Positions 18,476 through 28,099 of a DNA stretch of 64,000 bases are shown one piece after another. A program made the position numbers and the translations under genes. The notes beneath the pieces were generated by a model that saw nothing but the letters and a program-made list of their open reading frames with translations, had not been told where the DNA came from and did not search any database. How positions within the stretch are numbered: the stretch's first letter is position 1; each line of letters opens with the position of its first letter. Origin of the DNA: Edaphobacter modestus (GTDB taxonomy: Bacteria; Acidobacteriota; Terriglobia; Terriglobales; Acidobacteriaceae). Location: the NCBI RefSeq assembly GCF_004217555.1, contig NZ_SHKW01000001.1, forward strand, positions 4,712,001 through 4,776,000. The letters are read 5' to 3'.

Positions 18476-19588
18476 ATGATTATTGGTGTCCCTAAGGAAG
18501 TTAAGGATCATGAAAGCCGTGTGGGTGTAACCCCGGCAGGAGCAAAGGCTCTGATAGAGGCTGGTCACAAGGTTCTGGTTGAGCATGATGCCGGGGCGCT
18601 CTCGGCCATGCCGGACGATGAATATCAGGATGCGGGCGCTGAAATCGTAGGCTCGGCATACGACGTCTGGCGCCTGGCCGACATGGTGGTGAAGGTTAAG
18701 GAGCCTGTGGAGAAGGAGTACAGGCACTTCCGCGAGGGACTGGTGCTGTTTACCTATCTGCACCTTGCCCCGATAAAAGACCTGACGGATGCGCTTCTGG
18801 ATAAAAAGGTTACAGGCATTGCCTACGAAACCGTACGTGATCGTGCGGGAGCCTTGCCATTGTTGACCCCGATGAGCGAGGTCGCGGGCCGGTTAAGTGT
18901 CCAGGTGGGCGCGGAGTATCTGACGAAGGAACATGGCGGCCGCGGCCTGCTGCTGGGAGGCGTTCCAGGCGTTCCGCCGGCGAACGTGTGCATCATCGGC
19001 GGCGGGGTCGTCGGGACGAATGCAGCGAAAATAGCATTGGGAATGGGTGCCAAGGTTACCCTGGTCGATCTGAATCTGAACCGGCTGCGGGAGCTGGACG
19101 ATATCTTCAACGGCCGCGTATTCACCATGGCTTCGAACAGTTACAACATCGGGCGTGCCGTCTCTGAGGCAGATCTGCTCATCGGGGGAGTACTGATCCC
19201 CGGAGCGGCGGCGCCGAAGATTGTCACCCGGGCGATGGTTGAGAAGATGAAGAAAGGGGCAGTCGTCGTGGATGTTGCAATCGACCAGGGCGGTTGCATC
19301 GAGACAGCGCATCCGACAACCCACAGCGATCCCTCGTATGAAGTCAACGGCGTGGTGCATTATTGCGTGACCAACATGCCGGCGGCGGTACCGAACACGT
19401 CTACTCTGGCGCTTACCAATGCGACCTTCCCCTATGTCATGAAGCTGGCGAAATTGGGCGCAACGGCGGCGATCCAGGAGGACAATGGAATCGCGGAAGG
19501 CGTCAATACCTATGCCGGCGTGTTGACCTATGAAGCGGTTGCGGCGGCGCAACAGCGGGATTGGAAGAGCGTGGGAGACCTGGTTTAG
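18476..19588 (+). CDS. ald: alanine dehydrogenase
   Basis: A 370-residue NAD-dependent enzyme interconverting L-alanine and pyruvate plus ammonia. The N-terminus MIIGVPKEVKDHESRVGVTP is diagnostic. The Rossmann motif GGGVVGTNAAKIALGMGA is near residues 176-193, and the catalytic region with YETV and the conserved histidine (THSDPSYE) is present. Length and N-terminus are standard. GGAG lies 13 bases before the ATG, and TACAAT at 18446-18451 is a possible -10. The NtrY-like kinase gene begins 24 bases downstream, hinting at a link with nitrogen metabolism. Confidence 0.96.
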   Translation: MIIGVPKEVKDHESRVGVTPAGAKALIEAGHKVLVEHDAGALSAMPDDEYQDAGAEIVGSAYDVWRLADMVVKVKEPVEKEYRHFREGLVLFTYLHLAPIKDLTDALLDKKVTGIAYETVRDRAGALPLLTPMSEVAGRLSVQVGAEYLTKEHGGRGLLLGGVPGVPPANVCIIGGGVVGTNAAKIALGMGAKVTLVDLNLNRLRELDDIFNGRVFTMASNSYNIGRAVSEADLLIGGVLIPGAAAPKIVTRAMVEKMKKGAVVVDVAIDQGGCIETAHPTTHSDPSYEVNGVVHYCVTNMPAAVPNTSTLALTNATFPYVMKLAKLGATAAIQEDNGIAEGVNTYAGVLTYEAVAAAQQRDWKSVGDLV

Positions 19589-19612
19589 TCGGCCCAGGGC
19601 GCGGAGGCATCG

Positions 19613-21991
19613 ATGAACGACAACAGGCGGAAGGTACTGAGCATCGCGCTGGGAACCTGTCTGCTTGTGCTGTCGGCAGCTCTTGCAACCTTGAACGCTT
19701 TCAATAAGCGGTTCCTCGATCCGGAGACCACGGGACAGATCTTCATCTATACCGGTCTCTCGATCGTGGCGTTTCTTCTCTTCGTTGCAGTCCTGGTGAT
19801 GCTGGTCCGCAATGTGCTGAAGCTCTATGCGGACCAGCGCAGCCGCGTGATGGGGACGAGGCTGCGCACGCGGATGCTCTGGGGGGCAGTTTTGGTTAGC
19901 CTGCTTCCTATCTCTTTCATGTTTGCCTTCAGCTATCTTCTGCTGAACCGCGCTGTGGAACGATGGTTCTCGCAGCCGGTAACCGAGATGCGCGATGCCA
20001 GTACGAACATGGCATTCGAGCTGGCGCGATACACGACGGCGAATGCGAGAGCCGAAGCAGAATCGATCGCAACGACGCTGCCCGACGTCGGCGATAACTC
20101 TACTGCAACTCGGTACTCGAATGCCGTCCAAACGGTCTTGCGACGGCATGAGATTACCCTCCAGAGCGGGTTTGTCGCCGTCTATCAAGATCAGCGGTTC
20201 GTAGCTTCTTTTCAGATGCCGAAAGAAAATGGCGCCTCCGCGCGCGTAAAGTCGTGGGTCCCTGAGGCAAAGACTTCGCAGCAGCAGAGCCGGAGCCCTG
20301 ACGTTACTCCGAACGTGGAAAGCGATTCGAAAGATGACGCCATCTTCACTGCAGCGCGGCGCAGCGATGCTCCGGTCTTCAGCGTAGGCGATACGGATTA
20401 CGCCTTGGGTACAGCCACTGCAAAAGGGGGCGTGATCGTGGTGGTGGGGCTGCCGATGCCGCATGGAATGGCGGATACGATGACCAGCCTCCGGACGGCC
20501 GCCGACACCTATTGGGCGCTCTTCCGCAGCAGGCGGCAGCTGCGGAATCTCTACATGCTTCTGCTCCTGATGATGACGAGTCTGGCACTGTTTTCCTCCA
20601 GTTGGCTGGCGCTGCATCTCTCCAAACAGGTGACCAAACCCGTGGAGGCACTCGCCGATGCCATGGCCGCGATTGCCGCCGGCGACTACGCTCACAGGGT
20701 GAAGGAGAGCGCAACCCAGGAACTGGGTGAGCTGGTGCGGAGCTTCAATCACATGGCCGCCGATCTTGAAGGCAGCCGCAGGGCCGTCGAGGAGTCGACG
20801 ATCCAACTAAGCGCAGCCAACGCGGCTCTCGAGGCACGCAGGGGCGAACTGGAGACGATGCTCGAGACGATTCCGAATGGTGTGGCGACGCTGGATGCGG
20901 AGCGGAGAATCATTCTCACCAACCGGGCTCTCAGCGAGATGATTGATCCCGGCGGGCAACGGCCATTCCTGGGCCTGGGCATGCAGGAGGTCTTTCCGCT
21001 CGATGTCGCCGAGGTGCTGGACCGCCTGATCAAGCGAAGCCACCGCATGGGTTCGGCCTCCAGCGAGATCGAGATGACGGTTCCAGGAAACGAAGGATTC
21101 GGCGGTCCACGCAACCTTCTTGCGACGGTTGCGCTTCTCGAAACAACGGTCGGCCAGGAGCGTATGCGCCGTGAGCACCGGGGATACGTCATTGTGATCG
21201 AAGACGCCACGGAGCTGCTGCGGGCGCAAAAGCAGTCGGCCTGGAAGGAGGTGGCGCGCCGCGTGGCGCATGAGATCAAGAATCCCCTTACCCCTATCGG
21301 CCTCAGCGCAGAGCAGATTCGCAGGCATATCGATCGAGTGGCCGAGACCTTGCGATTTCATCAGATCGATTCCCCATCGCCAGCGGTGATCCGGCGGTGC
21401 AGCGAGGTGATCTCGAGCTCGGTGGAAAGTATGCGATCGCTCGTCGACCAGTTCTCGGCGCTTGCGGAGTTTCCAACCGCACAGCCTCGGCCCGCGGATC
21501 TGAATACGATTGTTGAAAACTCGCTGGCGATGTTTGCCGGCCGGATGCAGACGATTACCGTCATCAAGCGGATAAGTAAAGGACTTCCCCTTGTGATGGC
21601 CGATCCGGAAGCGCTGAAGCGAGCCCTCGGAAACCTGATCGACAACGCCGCGGAGGCGATGCAGTCCAGCCTGCTGCGAGAGCTGAGGATTACGACGAGC
21701 CTGTCGGAGAATGGAATGGTAGAGCTGACCGTGGCGGATACGGGTTCCGGTCTGACGGACGAGATGAGGGAACGATTGTTCCTACCGTATTTTTCGACGA
21801 AGCAGCGCGGTACCGGACTCGGTCTGGCCATTGCGGCGAAGATTATTCAGGAGCATCAGGGAACGATTCGCGCGGAGAAGAATGTCCCTGCCGGGGCGAA
21901 GTTCATCATCGAGTTGCGAGCCGCAACCGCCGTCGAAGTTGACGCAGAATCAGCTCCAGCCGCACACGTAAACGGAGGAGTGATCGCTTGA
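19613..21991 (+). CDS. NtrY-like membrane sensor histidine kinase
   Basis: 792 residues. Two N-terminal hairpins span the membrane (about 10-30, 43-65 and 85-105), followed by a periplasmic sensor region (110-290) and a further helix at about 305-325. Then come HAMP (about 325-380), a coiled segment, a PAS-like domain (about 410-530), HisKA with phospho-acceptor His553 in RRVAHEIKNPLTPIG, and HATPase_c ending near 780 (DTGSGL, GTGLGLAI). This order is that of NtrY. GGAGG lies just before the ATG. Its stop overlaps the TTG start of the cognate response regulator. The signal is unknown; a nitrogen or redox cue is plausible from family and neighbours. Confidence 0.92.
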   Translation: MNDNRRKVLSIALGTCLLVLSAALATLNAFNKRFLDPETTGQIFIYTGLSIVAFLLFVAVLVMLVRNVLKLYADQRSRVMGTRLRTRMLWGAVLVSLLPISFMFAFSYLLLNRAVERWFSQPVTEMRDASTNMAFELARYTTANARAEAESIATTLPDVGDNSTATRYSNAVQTVLRRHEITLQSGFVAVYQDQRFVASFQMPKENGASARVKSWVPEAKTSQQQSRSPDVTPNVESDSKDDAIFTAARRSDAPVFSVGDTDYALGTATAKGGVIVVVGLPMPHGMADTMTSLRTAADTYWALFRSRRQLRNLYMLLLLMMTSLALFSSSWLALHLSKQVTKPVEALADAMAAIAAGDYAHRVKESATQELGELVRSFNHMAADLEGSRRAVEESTIQLSAANAALEARRGELETMLETIPNGVATLDAERRIILTNRALSEMIDPGGQRPFLGLGMQEVFPLDVAEVLDRLIKRSHRMGSASSEIEMTVPGNEGFGGPRNLLATVALLETTVGQERMRREHRGYVIVIEDATELLRAQKQSAWKEVARRVAHEIKNPLTPIGLSAEQIRRHIDRVAETLRFHQIDSPSPAVIRRCSEVISSSVESMRSLVDQFSALAEFPTAQPRPADLNTIVENSLAMFAGRMQTITVIKRISKGLPLVMADPEALKRALGNLIDNAAEAMQSSLLRELRITTSLSENGMVELTVADTGSGLTDEMRERLFLPYFSTKQRGTGLGLAIAAKIIQEHQGTIRAEKNVPAGAKFIIELRAATAVEVDAESAPAAHVNGGVIA

Positions 21992-23367
21992 ATCACATTC
22001 TGATCGTCGATGACGAAGGAGAGATTCGCGAGTCGCTCGAAGGAATTCTGCGCGAAGAGGGTTACCTCGTGACCACCAGTGCCACGGCGACCGAGGCACT
22101 GGAACTGGTCCGCGACGCCGACTATGACGTGGTGCTACTGGATATCTGGCTTCCGGATCGTGACGGGTTGGAGACGCTCGGCGAGATTCGCAGGATGGAA
22201 ATCGCTGCCGTGCCAGAGGTGGTCATCATTAGCGGCCACGGCACCATTGAGGCCGCGGTACGGGCGACGAAGCTTGGCGCGTATGACTTCCTTGAGAAGC
22301 CATTGTCGCTTGAACGCACGTTGATCGTCGTCAACAATGCCATGCGCGCACGGCAGATGCGCGAGGACAACGCAGAATTCGCCCGTCAGCTGGCGGTCAA
22401 AGGGAACGTGACCGGGCAAAGCGTCGCGATGAAGGCGCTGCGGCAACAGATCCAGTTGATGGCCCCAACCAATGGGCGCGTCCTCATCTTTGGCGAGAGC
22501 GGTACTGGCAAGGAGCTGATCGGAAGAGCGATGCACGCGTCAAGCCTTCGTAAAGATCGCCCCTTCGTCGAGCTCAACTGCGCCGCGATCCCGGAGGATT
22601 ACATCGAGAGCGAGTTATTTGGCTACCGGCATGGCGCGGTTCCCGGCGGACCCCAGGAGAAGCGCGGAACCTTCGAGCGTGCCGATGGAGGAACGCTGTT
22701 TCTCGATGAGGTGGGTGACATGAGCCTCAAGACGCAGGCGAAGGTCCTGCGGGCTCTCGACGAACAGAGATTTCTTCCCGTGGGTGCCTCGCATCCGGTT
22801 CACGTCGACGTGCGTGTGATCGCCGCAACCAACAAAGACCTCGAAGAGGAGATCGCTCGCGGCAACTTCCGCGAAGACCTCTTCTACCGCCTGAATGTGA
22901 TTCCGTTTTACGTCCCGCCGCTGCGCGATCGAAAGGAAGACATACCGCTGCTGGTGAAGGAATTCCTGGAAGAGTTCGGCCCGCGCTACGGAAGGCCGCA
23001 CGTGGAGATGAACGAAGAAGCGCTGACAGCTCTCAGGCAATACCATTGGCCGGGCAATGTGCGCGAGCTTCGAAATCTCGTGGAGAGGGTGCTGATCCTG
23101 AATCCAAAGGTTCAGAGAATCGAAAAGAAACACATACCCATGCTGGTGTATCGCGGACCCAAGCTAACCGAATCGGGAAAGATCAACACGAAGACGGAGG
23201 AGTTCTCGAGCCTGGTTGAGGCGAGGGAGGCCTACGAGCGTGAGTTCATCCTGAAGAAGCTCGATGAGGTGCACGGGAATATCAGCCGCGCAGCGGAAGG
23301 CTTGGGGCTGGAGCGGAGCCATCTTTATCGCAAGATGAAGGCGCTCGGAGTGAACGTGAAGGAGTAA
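21988..23367 (+). CDS. NtrX-like response regulator with AAA+ domain, GAFTGA loop altered
   Basis: 459 residues in three parts: a receiver domain (1-120) with phospho-acceptor Asp near 52 in VVLLDIWLPDRDG; a sigma-54-type AAA+ domain (about 135-375) with Walker A GESGTGKE and FLDEVGDM; and a Fis-type HTH at the end (ISRAAEGLGLERSHLYRKM). The sigma-54 contact loop that normally reads GAFTGA is GAVPGG at 216-221, so normal sigma-54 activation is doubtful. The start is TTG with GGAGGAG 7 bases upstream. Coupled to the NtrY-like kinase by overlapping stop and start. Confidence 0.92.
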   Translation: MNHILIVDDEGEIRESLEGILREEGYLVTTSATATEALELVRDADYDVVLLDIWLPDRDGLETLGEIRRMEIAAVPEVVIISGHGTIEAAVRATKLGAYDFLEKPLSLERTLIVVNNAMRARQMREDNAEFARQLAVKGNVTGQSVAMKALRQQIQLMAPTNGRVLIFGESGTGKELIGRAMHASSLRKDRPFVELNCAAIPEDYIESELFGYRHGAVPGGPQEKRGTFERADGGTLFLDEVGDMSLKTQAKVLRALDEQRFLPVGASHPVHVDVRVIAATNKDLEEEIARGNFREDLFYRLNVIPFYVPPLRDRKEDIPLLVKEFLEEFGPRYGRPHVEMNEEALTALRQYHWPGNVRELRNLVERVLILNPKVQRIEKKHIPMLVYRGPKLTESGKINTKTEEFSSLVEAREAYEREFILKKLDEVHGNISRAAEGLGLERSHLYRKMKALGVNVKE

Positions 23368-23396
23368 ACTTCGATCGATCCAATCTGGAGGAGCCA

Positions 23397-24623
23397 TTGC
23401 GATTCTCATCCTTTGCGTTCTGTTCCATTCTCGTGACCGCAACGTGTGCACAGGCGCAGACCCAGACCGTTCAGCAGTTCACCGATCCGATCCTCCTTCT
23501 CCAGGCGGTAGCGAAGACCTATGCCGCCCCAGTCGATACCTTCCAAGTGGAAGCGATAGAGGAGACGGTCAGAGAAAATGAGTATTTGCATGAACGACGA
23601 ACCGTCTATCGCACCGCGATCAAAGGGCCGGGGAAACAATACCGCATCGAGACGCATTCGGGCGACGGTTCTTACATTCAAGTATCGGACGGCGAGACCG
23701 AGTGGATTTCAAGCATTGAAGGGAAGTCGTTTGTAAAGGAGCCTGTTCCCGAGAACTGGCCTACCATGCCTCGAATCGTGTCTGCAGGAAGTATGGAGCT
23801 AAGCAGTGCCTGGAGAATGCGCGCTTATTTGAAGGCCGAAGCCTCTAACTTCAAGCGGGCCAGTTTTCTTCCAGAAGAGACGATTCAGATAGAAGATCAC
23901 ACTTTCTCTTGCTATGTCGTTCATGCTTTCAGCGGCGACAGTGATGGTGCTGCGCCCACGCGGCCTTATTCTGAGTTCACCTTCTGGATTGATAAAAAAG
24001 CCCTCGTATTTCGAAAACAGGTGCAGCAGTTACATGGCTACGCGATCAACTCTGATCACCATATCCATATTCCAGTTGATGATCAGATAACGACGGTTTA
24101 TCCCGTAATGGACGTTCAACCGAAACTGAATTCTGCACTCTTTCATTTCTCGCCACCTGCGGACAGTACAATCGCCGGTTTCGTCGGTAAACAGGCCCCT
24201 GATGTGCGGTTTTTGTCAAAAGACGGGAGCGGTGTCTCGTTGAAGTCCTACGAAGGCAAGCCAGTTCTGATTGATTTTTGGGCGACGTGGTGCGCACCGT
24301 GTATTCAGGCAATGCCGGCGTTGGCGCGTTTGTACGCGGATGCGAAGGAAAAAGGGCTCGTCCTGCTCTCCGTCGATGAGGATATGGCGGCGGAGAGTGC
24401 TGCCCGTTATTTTGAGCAACATCACTACAACTGGACCAACTATCACGACGACGGCACGATTGGAAAAGCATTTTGGGAAGAAGGGCTCCCATTCACAATT
24501 CTGATCGATGCCAAAGGCAAGGTAACTTACTATGGCTTCGGGGGCAATGATCTGGCGTTACGATCCGCGATTGCTGCGCTCGGACCAGAGTTCAGTTCGG
24601 TCAAAATGGCGGCTGGACAGTAA
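23397..24623 (+). CDS. exported TlpA-like thioredoxin-fold protein
   Basis: 408 residues. The signal peptide (1-21, ending AQA|Q) is followed by a ~240-residue lipoprotein-carrier-like region (about 25-255) and then a TlpA/ResA-like thioredoxin domain (about 260-400). The active-site WCAPC lies in FWATWCAPCIQAMP, near residue 300. Such proteins reduce or exchange disulfides in the periplasm, for example during cytochrome maturation. The start is TTG at 23397 with GGAGGA 4-5 bases upstream. It follows the NtrX-like gene by 29 bases and may be cotranscribed with it. Confidence 0.85.
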   Translation: MRFSSFAFCSILVTATCAQAQTQTVQQFTDPILLLQAVAKTYAAPVDTFQVEAIEETVRENEYLHERRTVYRTAIKGPGKQYRIETHSGDGSYIQVSDGETEWISSIEGKSFVKEPVPENWPTMPRIVSAGSMELSSAWRMRAYLKAEASNFKRASFLPEETIQIEDHTFSCYVVHAFSGDSDGAAPTRPYSEFTFWIDKKALVFRKQVQQLHGYAINSDHHIHIPVDDQITTVYPVMDVQPKLNSALFHFSPPADSTIAGFVGKQAPDVRFLSKDGSGVSLKSYEGKPVLIDFWATWCAPCIQAMPALARLYADAKEKGLVLLSVDEDMAAESAARYFEQHHYNWTNYHDDGTIGKAFWEEGLPFTILIDAKGKVTYYGFGGNDLALRSAIAALGPEFSSVKMAAGQ

Positions 24624-24630
24624 GAGAATT

Positions 24631-24651
24631 TCGCTCAGCTGAACTGAGCGA
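24631..24651. terminator. possible terminator between convergent genes
   Basis: TCGCTCAG (24631-24638) pairs with CTGAGCGA (24644-24651) over a 5-base loop, overlapping the stop of the oxidoreductase gene and just after the thioredoxin-fold gene. The T tract is poor, so this is tentative. Confidence 0.35.
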
Positions 24652-25897
24652 GATTCATACCCAGCGTATAAGCCTCGGTATCTGCCTCAATCTCCTGCCA
24701 TGTGACAGTGCGGCCGGTCTCGGCCGATTTGCGGGCCATCATGCAGCTTCGGGCAGTCTCGACTCCGGCGGCAATCTGGTTCTGGAGCTTGCCGGTAACA
24801 ATGCTCTGCACGAAGTCGCGATCTTTCATAGCGTCAGCCTCGGCGAGATTATCTGTGAACGCTCCATTCGCGGCGAATTGGCCCGTGGGTGCAGCAGTGT
24901 TCGAACTCCACGCCCATGGCTGCGTTCCGCGGATCTGAAGAGCGCCGCTGTAAGGAGCCTCGGCGAGACCCTCGGAGCCGAAGAAGCGCTCGGAGACATC
25001 GAAGAAGTTGTTCTTGCTGAACTGCGTCGAGGAGAAACTAAGCTCCACCCCCTCGGGATAGGTAAAGATCACCTCGTAGTTGTCGGAGGTGTTTCCGGGA
25101 TTCTGCACTACCTTGCGGCTGCTCTTCGCATAGGCGGCGATCGGATGCGTTCCCATCACCCAATTGCAGACATCGATGACGTGGATGTTCTGCTCAAGCA
25201 GAATGTCACCGGAGAGATTGCGGTAAAGCAGCCAGTTGCGCAGGCGGTACTCGTCCGACGAGGGCGCGCCGCGATCGACCATAACCGCTGGAGGCGAATT
25301 GTAGAACGCCGCGATCTGGGCCATCTTTCCGATCTGGCCCGCATGGATGCGGCGAACGAGCTCGACGAACGGCGGTGCAGAGCGAATCTGGAAGCCGACG
25401 GCCATACTCACCTTGCCGTTTTCTCGGCGCGCAATTTCGAGCGCGCGGCGAGTCTGCGGAATATCGACGCCGACGGGCTTCTCGCAGTAGGCATGTTTTC
25501 CTGCGGCCGTGACGGTATCGAGGTGTTCGACGTGGAAGAAGGGCGGTGTCGAAATCTGGATGGCATCAACGTCAGAGCACGCGGCGATCGCTTTGGATGC
25601 CTCGTGGCCGCGGAACATGCGGCGGGCGTCGATGGCAGGAAGATTGAGCGAGGCATTCACGGCATCGAAGTGCTGCTTCGCCGTGGCGAGTTGATCGGGA
25701 AAGATGTCCGCGAGGGCGACGATCTCGACGCCGGCATTCTTTGCGAACGATGTTGCCACCGAGGTGCCGCGCCGGCCGCATCCAAGCAGACCCCAGCGCA
25801 CGCGGGAGTTTGCAGCGTAGCTGAAGGCGGTCTCGGGCTTCACAAACATCAGGCCGTACGCGCCGGCCGCTCCCTGCATGAACTTGCGTCGATCCAT
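24635..25897 (-). CDS. Gfo/Idh/MocA family oxidoreductase with twin-arginine leader
   Basis: 420 residues. It starts MDRRKFMQGAAGAYG, a short twin-arginine-like leader. A Rossmann domain follows with LLGCGRRGTSVA (about residues 36-47) and the family motif EKPVGVD near 145, then the C-terminal Gfo/Idh/MocA sheet domain. Family members oxidise or epimerise sugars and inositols with NAD(P), and exported forms carry the cofactor folded in. It lies 27 bases downstream of a TIM-barrel epimerase-like gene with a similar leader; the two look like an operon for periplasmic sugar conversion. The substrate is unknown. Confidence 0.9.
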   Translation of the reverse strand: MDRRKFMQGAAGAYGLMFVKPETAFSYAANSRVRWGLLGCGRRGTSVATSFAKNAGVEIVALADIFPDQLATAKQHFDAVNASLNLPAIDARRMFRGHEASKAIAACSDVDAIQISTPPFFHVEHLDTVTAAGKHAYCEKPVGVDIPQTRRALEIARRENGKVSMAVGFQIRSAPPFVELVRRIHAGQIGKMAQIAAFYNSPPAVMVDRGAPSSDEYRLRNWLLYRNLSGDILLEQNIHVIDVCNWVMGTHPIAAYAKSSRKVVQNPGNTSDNYEVIFTYPEGVELSFSSTQFSKNNFFDVSERFFGSEGLAEAPYSGALQIRGTQPWAWSSNTAAPTGQFAANGAFTDNLAEADAMKDRDFVQSIVTGKLQNQIAAGVETARSCMMARKSAETGRTVTWQEIEADTEAYTLGMNLAQFS

Positions 25898-25924
25898 TTG
25901 GTCTGATCCTTCGGGCTTGTGGGA

Positions 25925-26878
25925 TTATGCGCTCTTACGCTGAGCCAGGATGCGCTCAAGGTAAATCTTTTCCTCGCGAACGTCTTCGACCTGCTGCGGT
26001 CCGGAGGTCTCGCGCTCGATGCTGACGGCGCCCTTATAGCCCGCTGCACGAAGGCCGCTGAAGACCTTGGCGAAGTCGACTTCGCCCTTGCCGATGACGA
26101 CCTCTTTGCCCAACTCGAGCGGGTCCGTGGGCCACATCCCGTCCTTGGCATGCATCGCGCGCGCGTAGGGACCAAGAATCTTTACCGCATCCACGGGGTT
26201 CGCTTTGCCGTACAAGATGAGATTCGCGGTATCGAGACCCACGCCCAGCGCGGGATGATTGACGTCCCGGATGACGCGCAGCATGGTTGTCGGTGTCTCC
26301 TGGCCGGTCTCCATCAAAAAACTCTGCCCGTTGCCGGCGCAGTGCAACGTGAGCTCGCGAATGGCCTGAACGGTCTCCTCGTAGAGGCCGTCCTTCGGAT
26401 TCTCCGGAATAAAGCCGCAGTGGGTCTGAACCTGGTCGATGCCCAGCTGCTTTCCGAAGTCTGAGACCTGCTTGAGTGCATCGATACGCGCCGCACGATA
26501 GGCGCGCGGAACAACCCCTATGGTCGATGGCCCTTCAACGAAGTTCCACTTCAGCGGCAAGGGACGAACAACCTCGACGGTAGTTGCGACGATCTGGTGT
26601 TTGTCGAGAGCATCGCGCATCGTGGTCACAAGCGCCGGGGTGAACTTGCCGATGTAATCGTCGAGCGAGAGAAAGCAAGTAGGGATGCCGAGCTGACGGA
26701 CGAGAGCGATCTTCTTTTCAGGATCGGGGAAAGGCTTGATGAGCAGACCGAGAGCGAAGGGTTCGTACTTGTTCGCTGTCGTTTTCACTTGAGCGAAGGC
26801 ATCGTGCTGGAGCGCGAGCGCAGCAGCAGCCTGTGCGCTGAGCTTCAAAAACCTGCGGCGATCGGTCTTGTGGCACAC
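25925..26878 (-). CDS. exported sugar phosphate isomerase/epimerase-like TIM-barrel protein
   Basis: About 317 residues from a GTG at 26878, giving an N-terminus with TDRRRFLKLSAQAAAALAL, a twin-arginine leader at the expected place. The ATG at 26968 would bury this leader 35 residues inside and has no RBS; GGGGAG lies 11 bases before the GTG. The rest is a xylose-isomerase-like TIM barrel (AP endonuclease 2 superfamily), with metal-ligand-like positions in LMETGQET, GVGLDTANL and MHAKDG. It probably isomerises a sugar acid or inositol derivative together with the downstream oxidoreductase. The substrate is unknown. Confidence 0.85.
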   Translation of the reverse strand: MCHKTDRRRFLKLSAQAAAALALQHDAFAQVKTTANKYEPFALGLLIKPFPDPEKKIALVRQLGIPTCFLSLDDYIGKFTPALVTTMRDALDKHQIVATTVEVVRPLPLKWNFVEGPSTIGVVPRAYRAARIDALKQVSDFGKQLGIDQVQTHCGFIPENPKDGLYEETVQAIRELTLHCAGNGQSFLMETGQETPTTMLRVIRDVNHPALGVGLDTANLILYGKANPVDAVKILGPYARAMHAKDGMWPTDPLELGKEVVIGKGEVDFAKVFSGLRAAGYKGAVSIERETSGPQQVEDVREEKIYLERILAQRKSA

Positions 26879-27021
26879 GTGCAACAGCTCTCCCCTCTCT
26901 TTTGAGAGTGAAATCTTTCCAGCCTGGGATGCTTCCGTCAGAGGTAACGAAAGGCGACGATTCTTCATTTGGAAGGAGGATATGAGCTTACTTTAAGAGC
27001 GTCAAGTGCGAGAGTGAGGTC

Positions 27022-28065
27022 CTACTTGTCCACCTGCTTTGCCGCGATCTCTTCAAGCTGACGGCGCCAGTCGAGATCTTCGACGAAGCTGGCAGAGCTG
27101 CGCCAGTCTTCGTGTACCTTCACAAAGAGCTCAAGGAAGACTCGTGTGCCCAGTAAGGATTCGATCTCTTTGCGCGCCGTGGTGCCGATGCGTTTGAGCA
27201 TCTCGCCGTTCTTGCCGATGAGGATGGCCTTCTGACCGGCTCGCTCGCAAAAGATGGCCGCAGCGATTTTGGTGACGGGCAGCTTGCCATCCTTTGTCTT
27301 TCTCATCGATGCAGGTTCTTCGTACCTTTCGATAACAACCGCAGTTGCGTATGGCACCTCTTCGCCTGTAAGAAGAAGAATCTTCTCGCGGATGATCTCG
27401 GCGACGAGAAAGCGCTCGGGCTGATCGGTGAGCTGATGCTTGGGGAAGTAACGCTGGCCTTCGGGGAGCTGCGCGACCGTCTGATCGAGCAGAAGGTCCA
27501 GACCCTGCTTCTTTTTTGCAGAAATCGGAATCACCGCCGCGAAATTATGCAGCGAGCTCCAGTGTGCAATCAGCGGCAGAAGATCGGCCTTGGCAACGGA
27601 ATCGATCTTATTGAGTACGAGAAGCACCGGGCAGGTGAGTTTGCGCACGAACGTCATCGCGAAGTCATCTTCTGCGGCGGAGAGTTTGCGGCGTCGAGCG
27701 GTGGGAGACTGGTTGGTCTCGTCATTCTCTCGGGGAAGACGATGCGTAACATCGACGAGAAAAAGTACGAGGTCGCGCGCCTCGAGGGCGTCGTGGACCT
27801 CCTGCATCATGCGGCGGTCAAGCTGTGTGGCAGGCTTGTGGATGCCCGGTGTATCCACAAGTACGATCTGTGCCGCAGGGTGGCCCGCGTCGGTGCGAGT
27901 CTTCTTTCGAAGAGGAACCTCAAGAACGCCGTGGATGCGGGTGCGCGTCGTCTGCGGCTTGTGAGTGACTATGGCAAGCTTTTGGCCGAGCAGGGCGTTG
28001 AGCAGGGTGGACTTGCCCGCGTTGGGGCGGCCAATGATGGAGACGAAACCGGAACGGAATGCCAT
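27022..28065 (-). CDS. era: GTPase Era
   Basis: A 347-residue GTPase that binds 16S rRNA during 30S maturation. G1 is GRPNAGKS (about 12-19), G3 is DTPGIH near 73-78, and G4 is NKID near 155-160. The C-terminal KH domain includes GKNGEMLKRIG. At 347 residues it is longer than the usual ~300. The extra length is in two basic insertions within the GTPase domain, RKKTRTDAGH near residue 53 and an Asn/Arg-rich loop near 110-135. It follows the P460-like gene by 34 bases on the same strand. Confidence 0.96.
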   Translation of the reverse strand: MAFRSGFVSIIGRPNAGKSTLLNALLGQKLAIVTHKPQTTRTRIHGVLEVPLRKKTRTDAGHPAAQIVLVDTPGIHKPATQLDRRMMQEVHDALEARDLVLFLVDVTHRLPRENDETNQSPTARRRKLSAAEDDFAMTFVRKLTCPVLLVLNKIDSVAKADLLPLIAHWSSLHNFAAVIPISAKKKQGLDLLLDQTVAQLPEGQRYFPKHQLTDQPERFLVAEIIREKILLLTGEEVPYATAVVIERYEEPASMRKTKDGKLPVTKIAAAIFCERAGQKAILIGKNGEMLKRIGTTARKEIESLLGTRVFLELFVKVHEDWRSSASFVEDLDWRRQLEEIAAKQVDK

Positions 28066-28099
28066 TCCACTTATTATGCGCTGCTGCAGCCTGATTTCT

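Noticed and set aside
18893-20806. 637-residue minus-strand frame over ald and the NtrY-like gene
   Set aside because: Antisense shadow of two well-identified genes; basic, featureless product.
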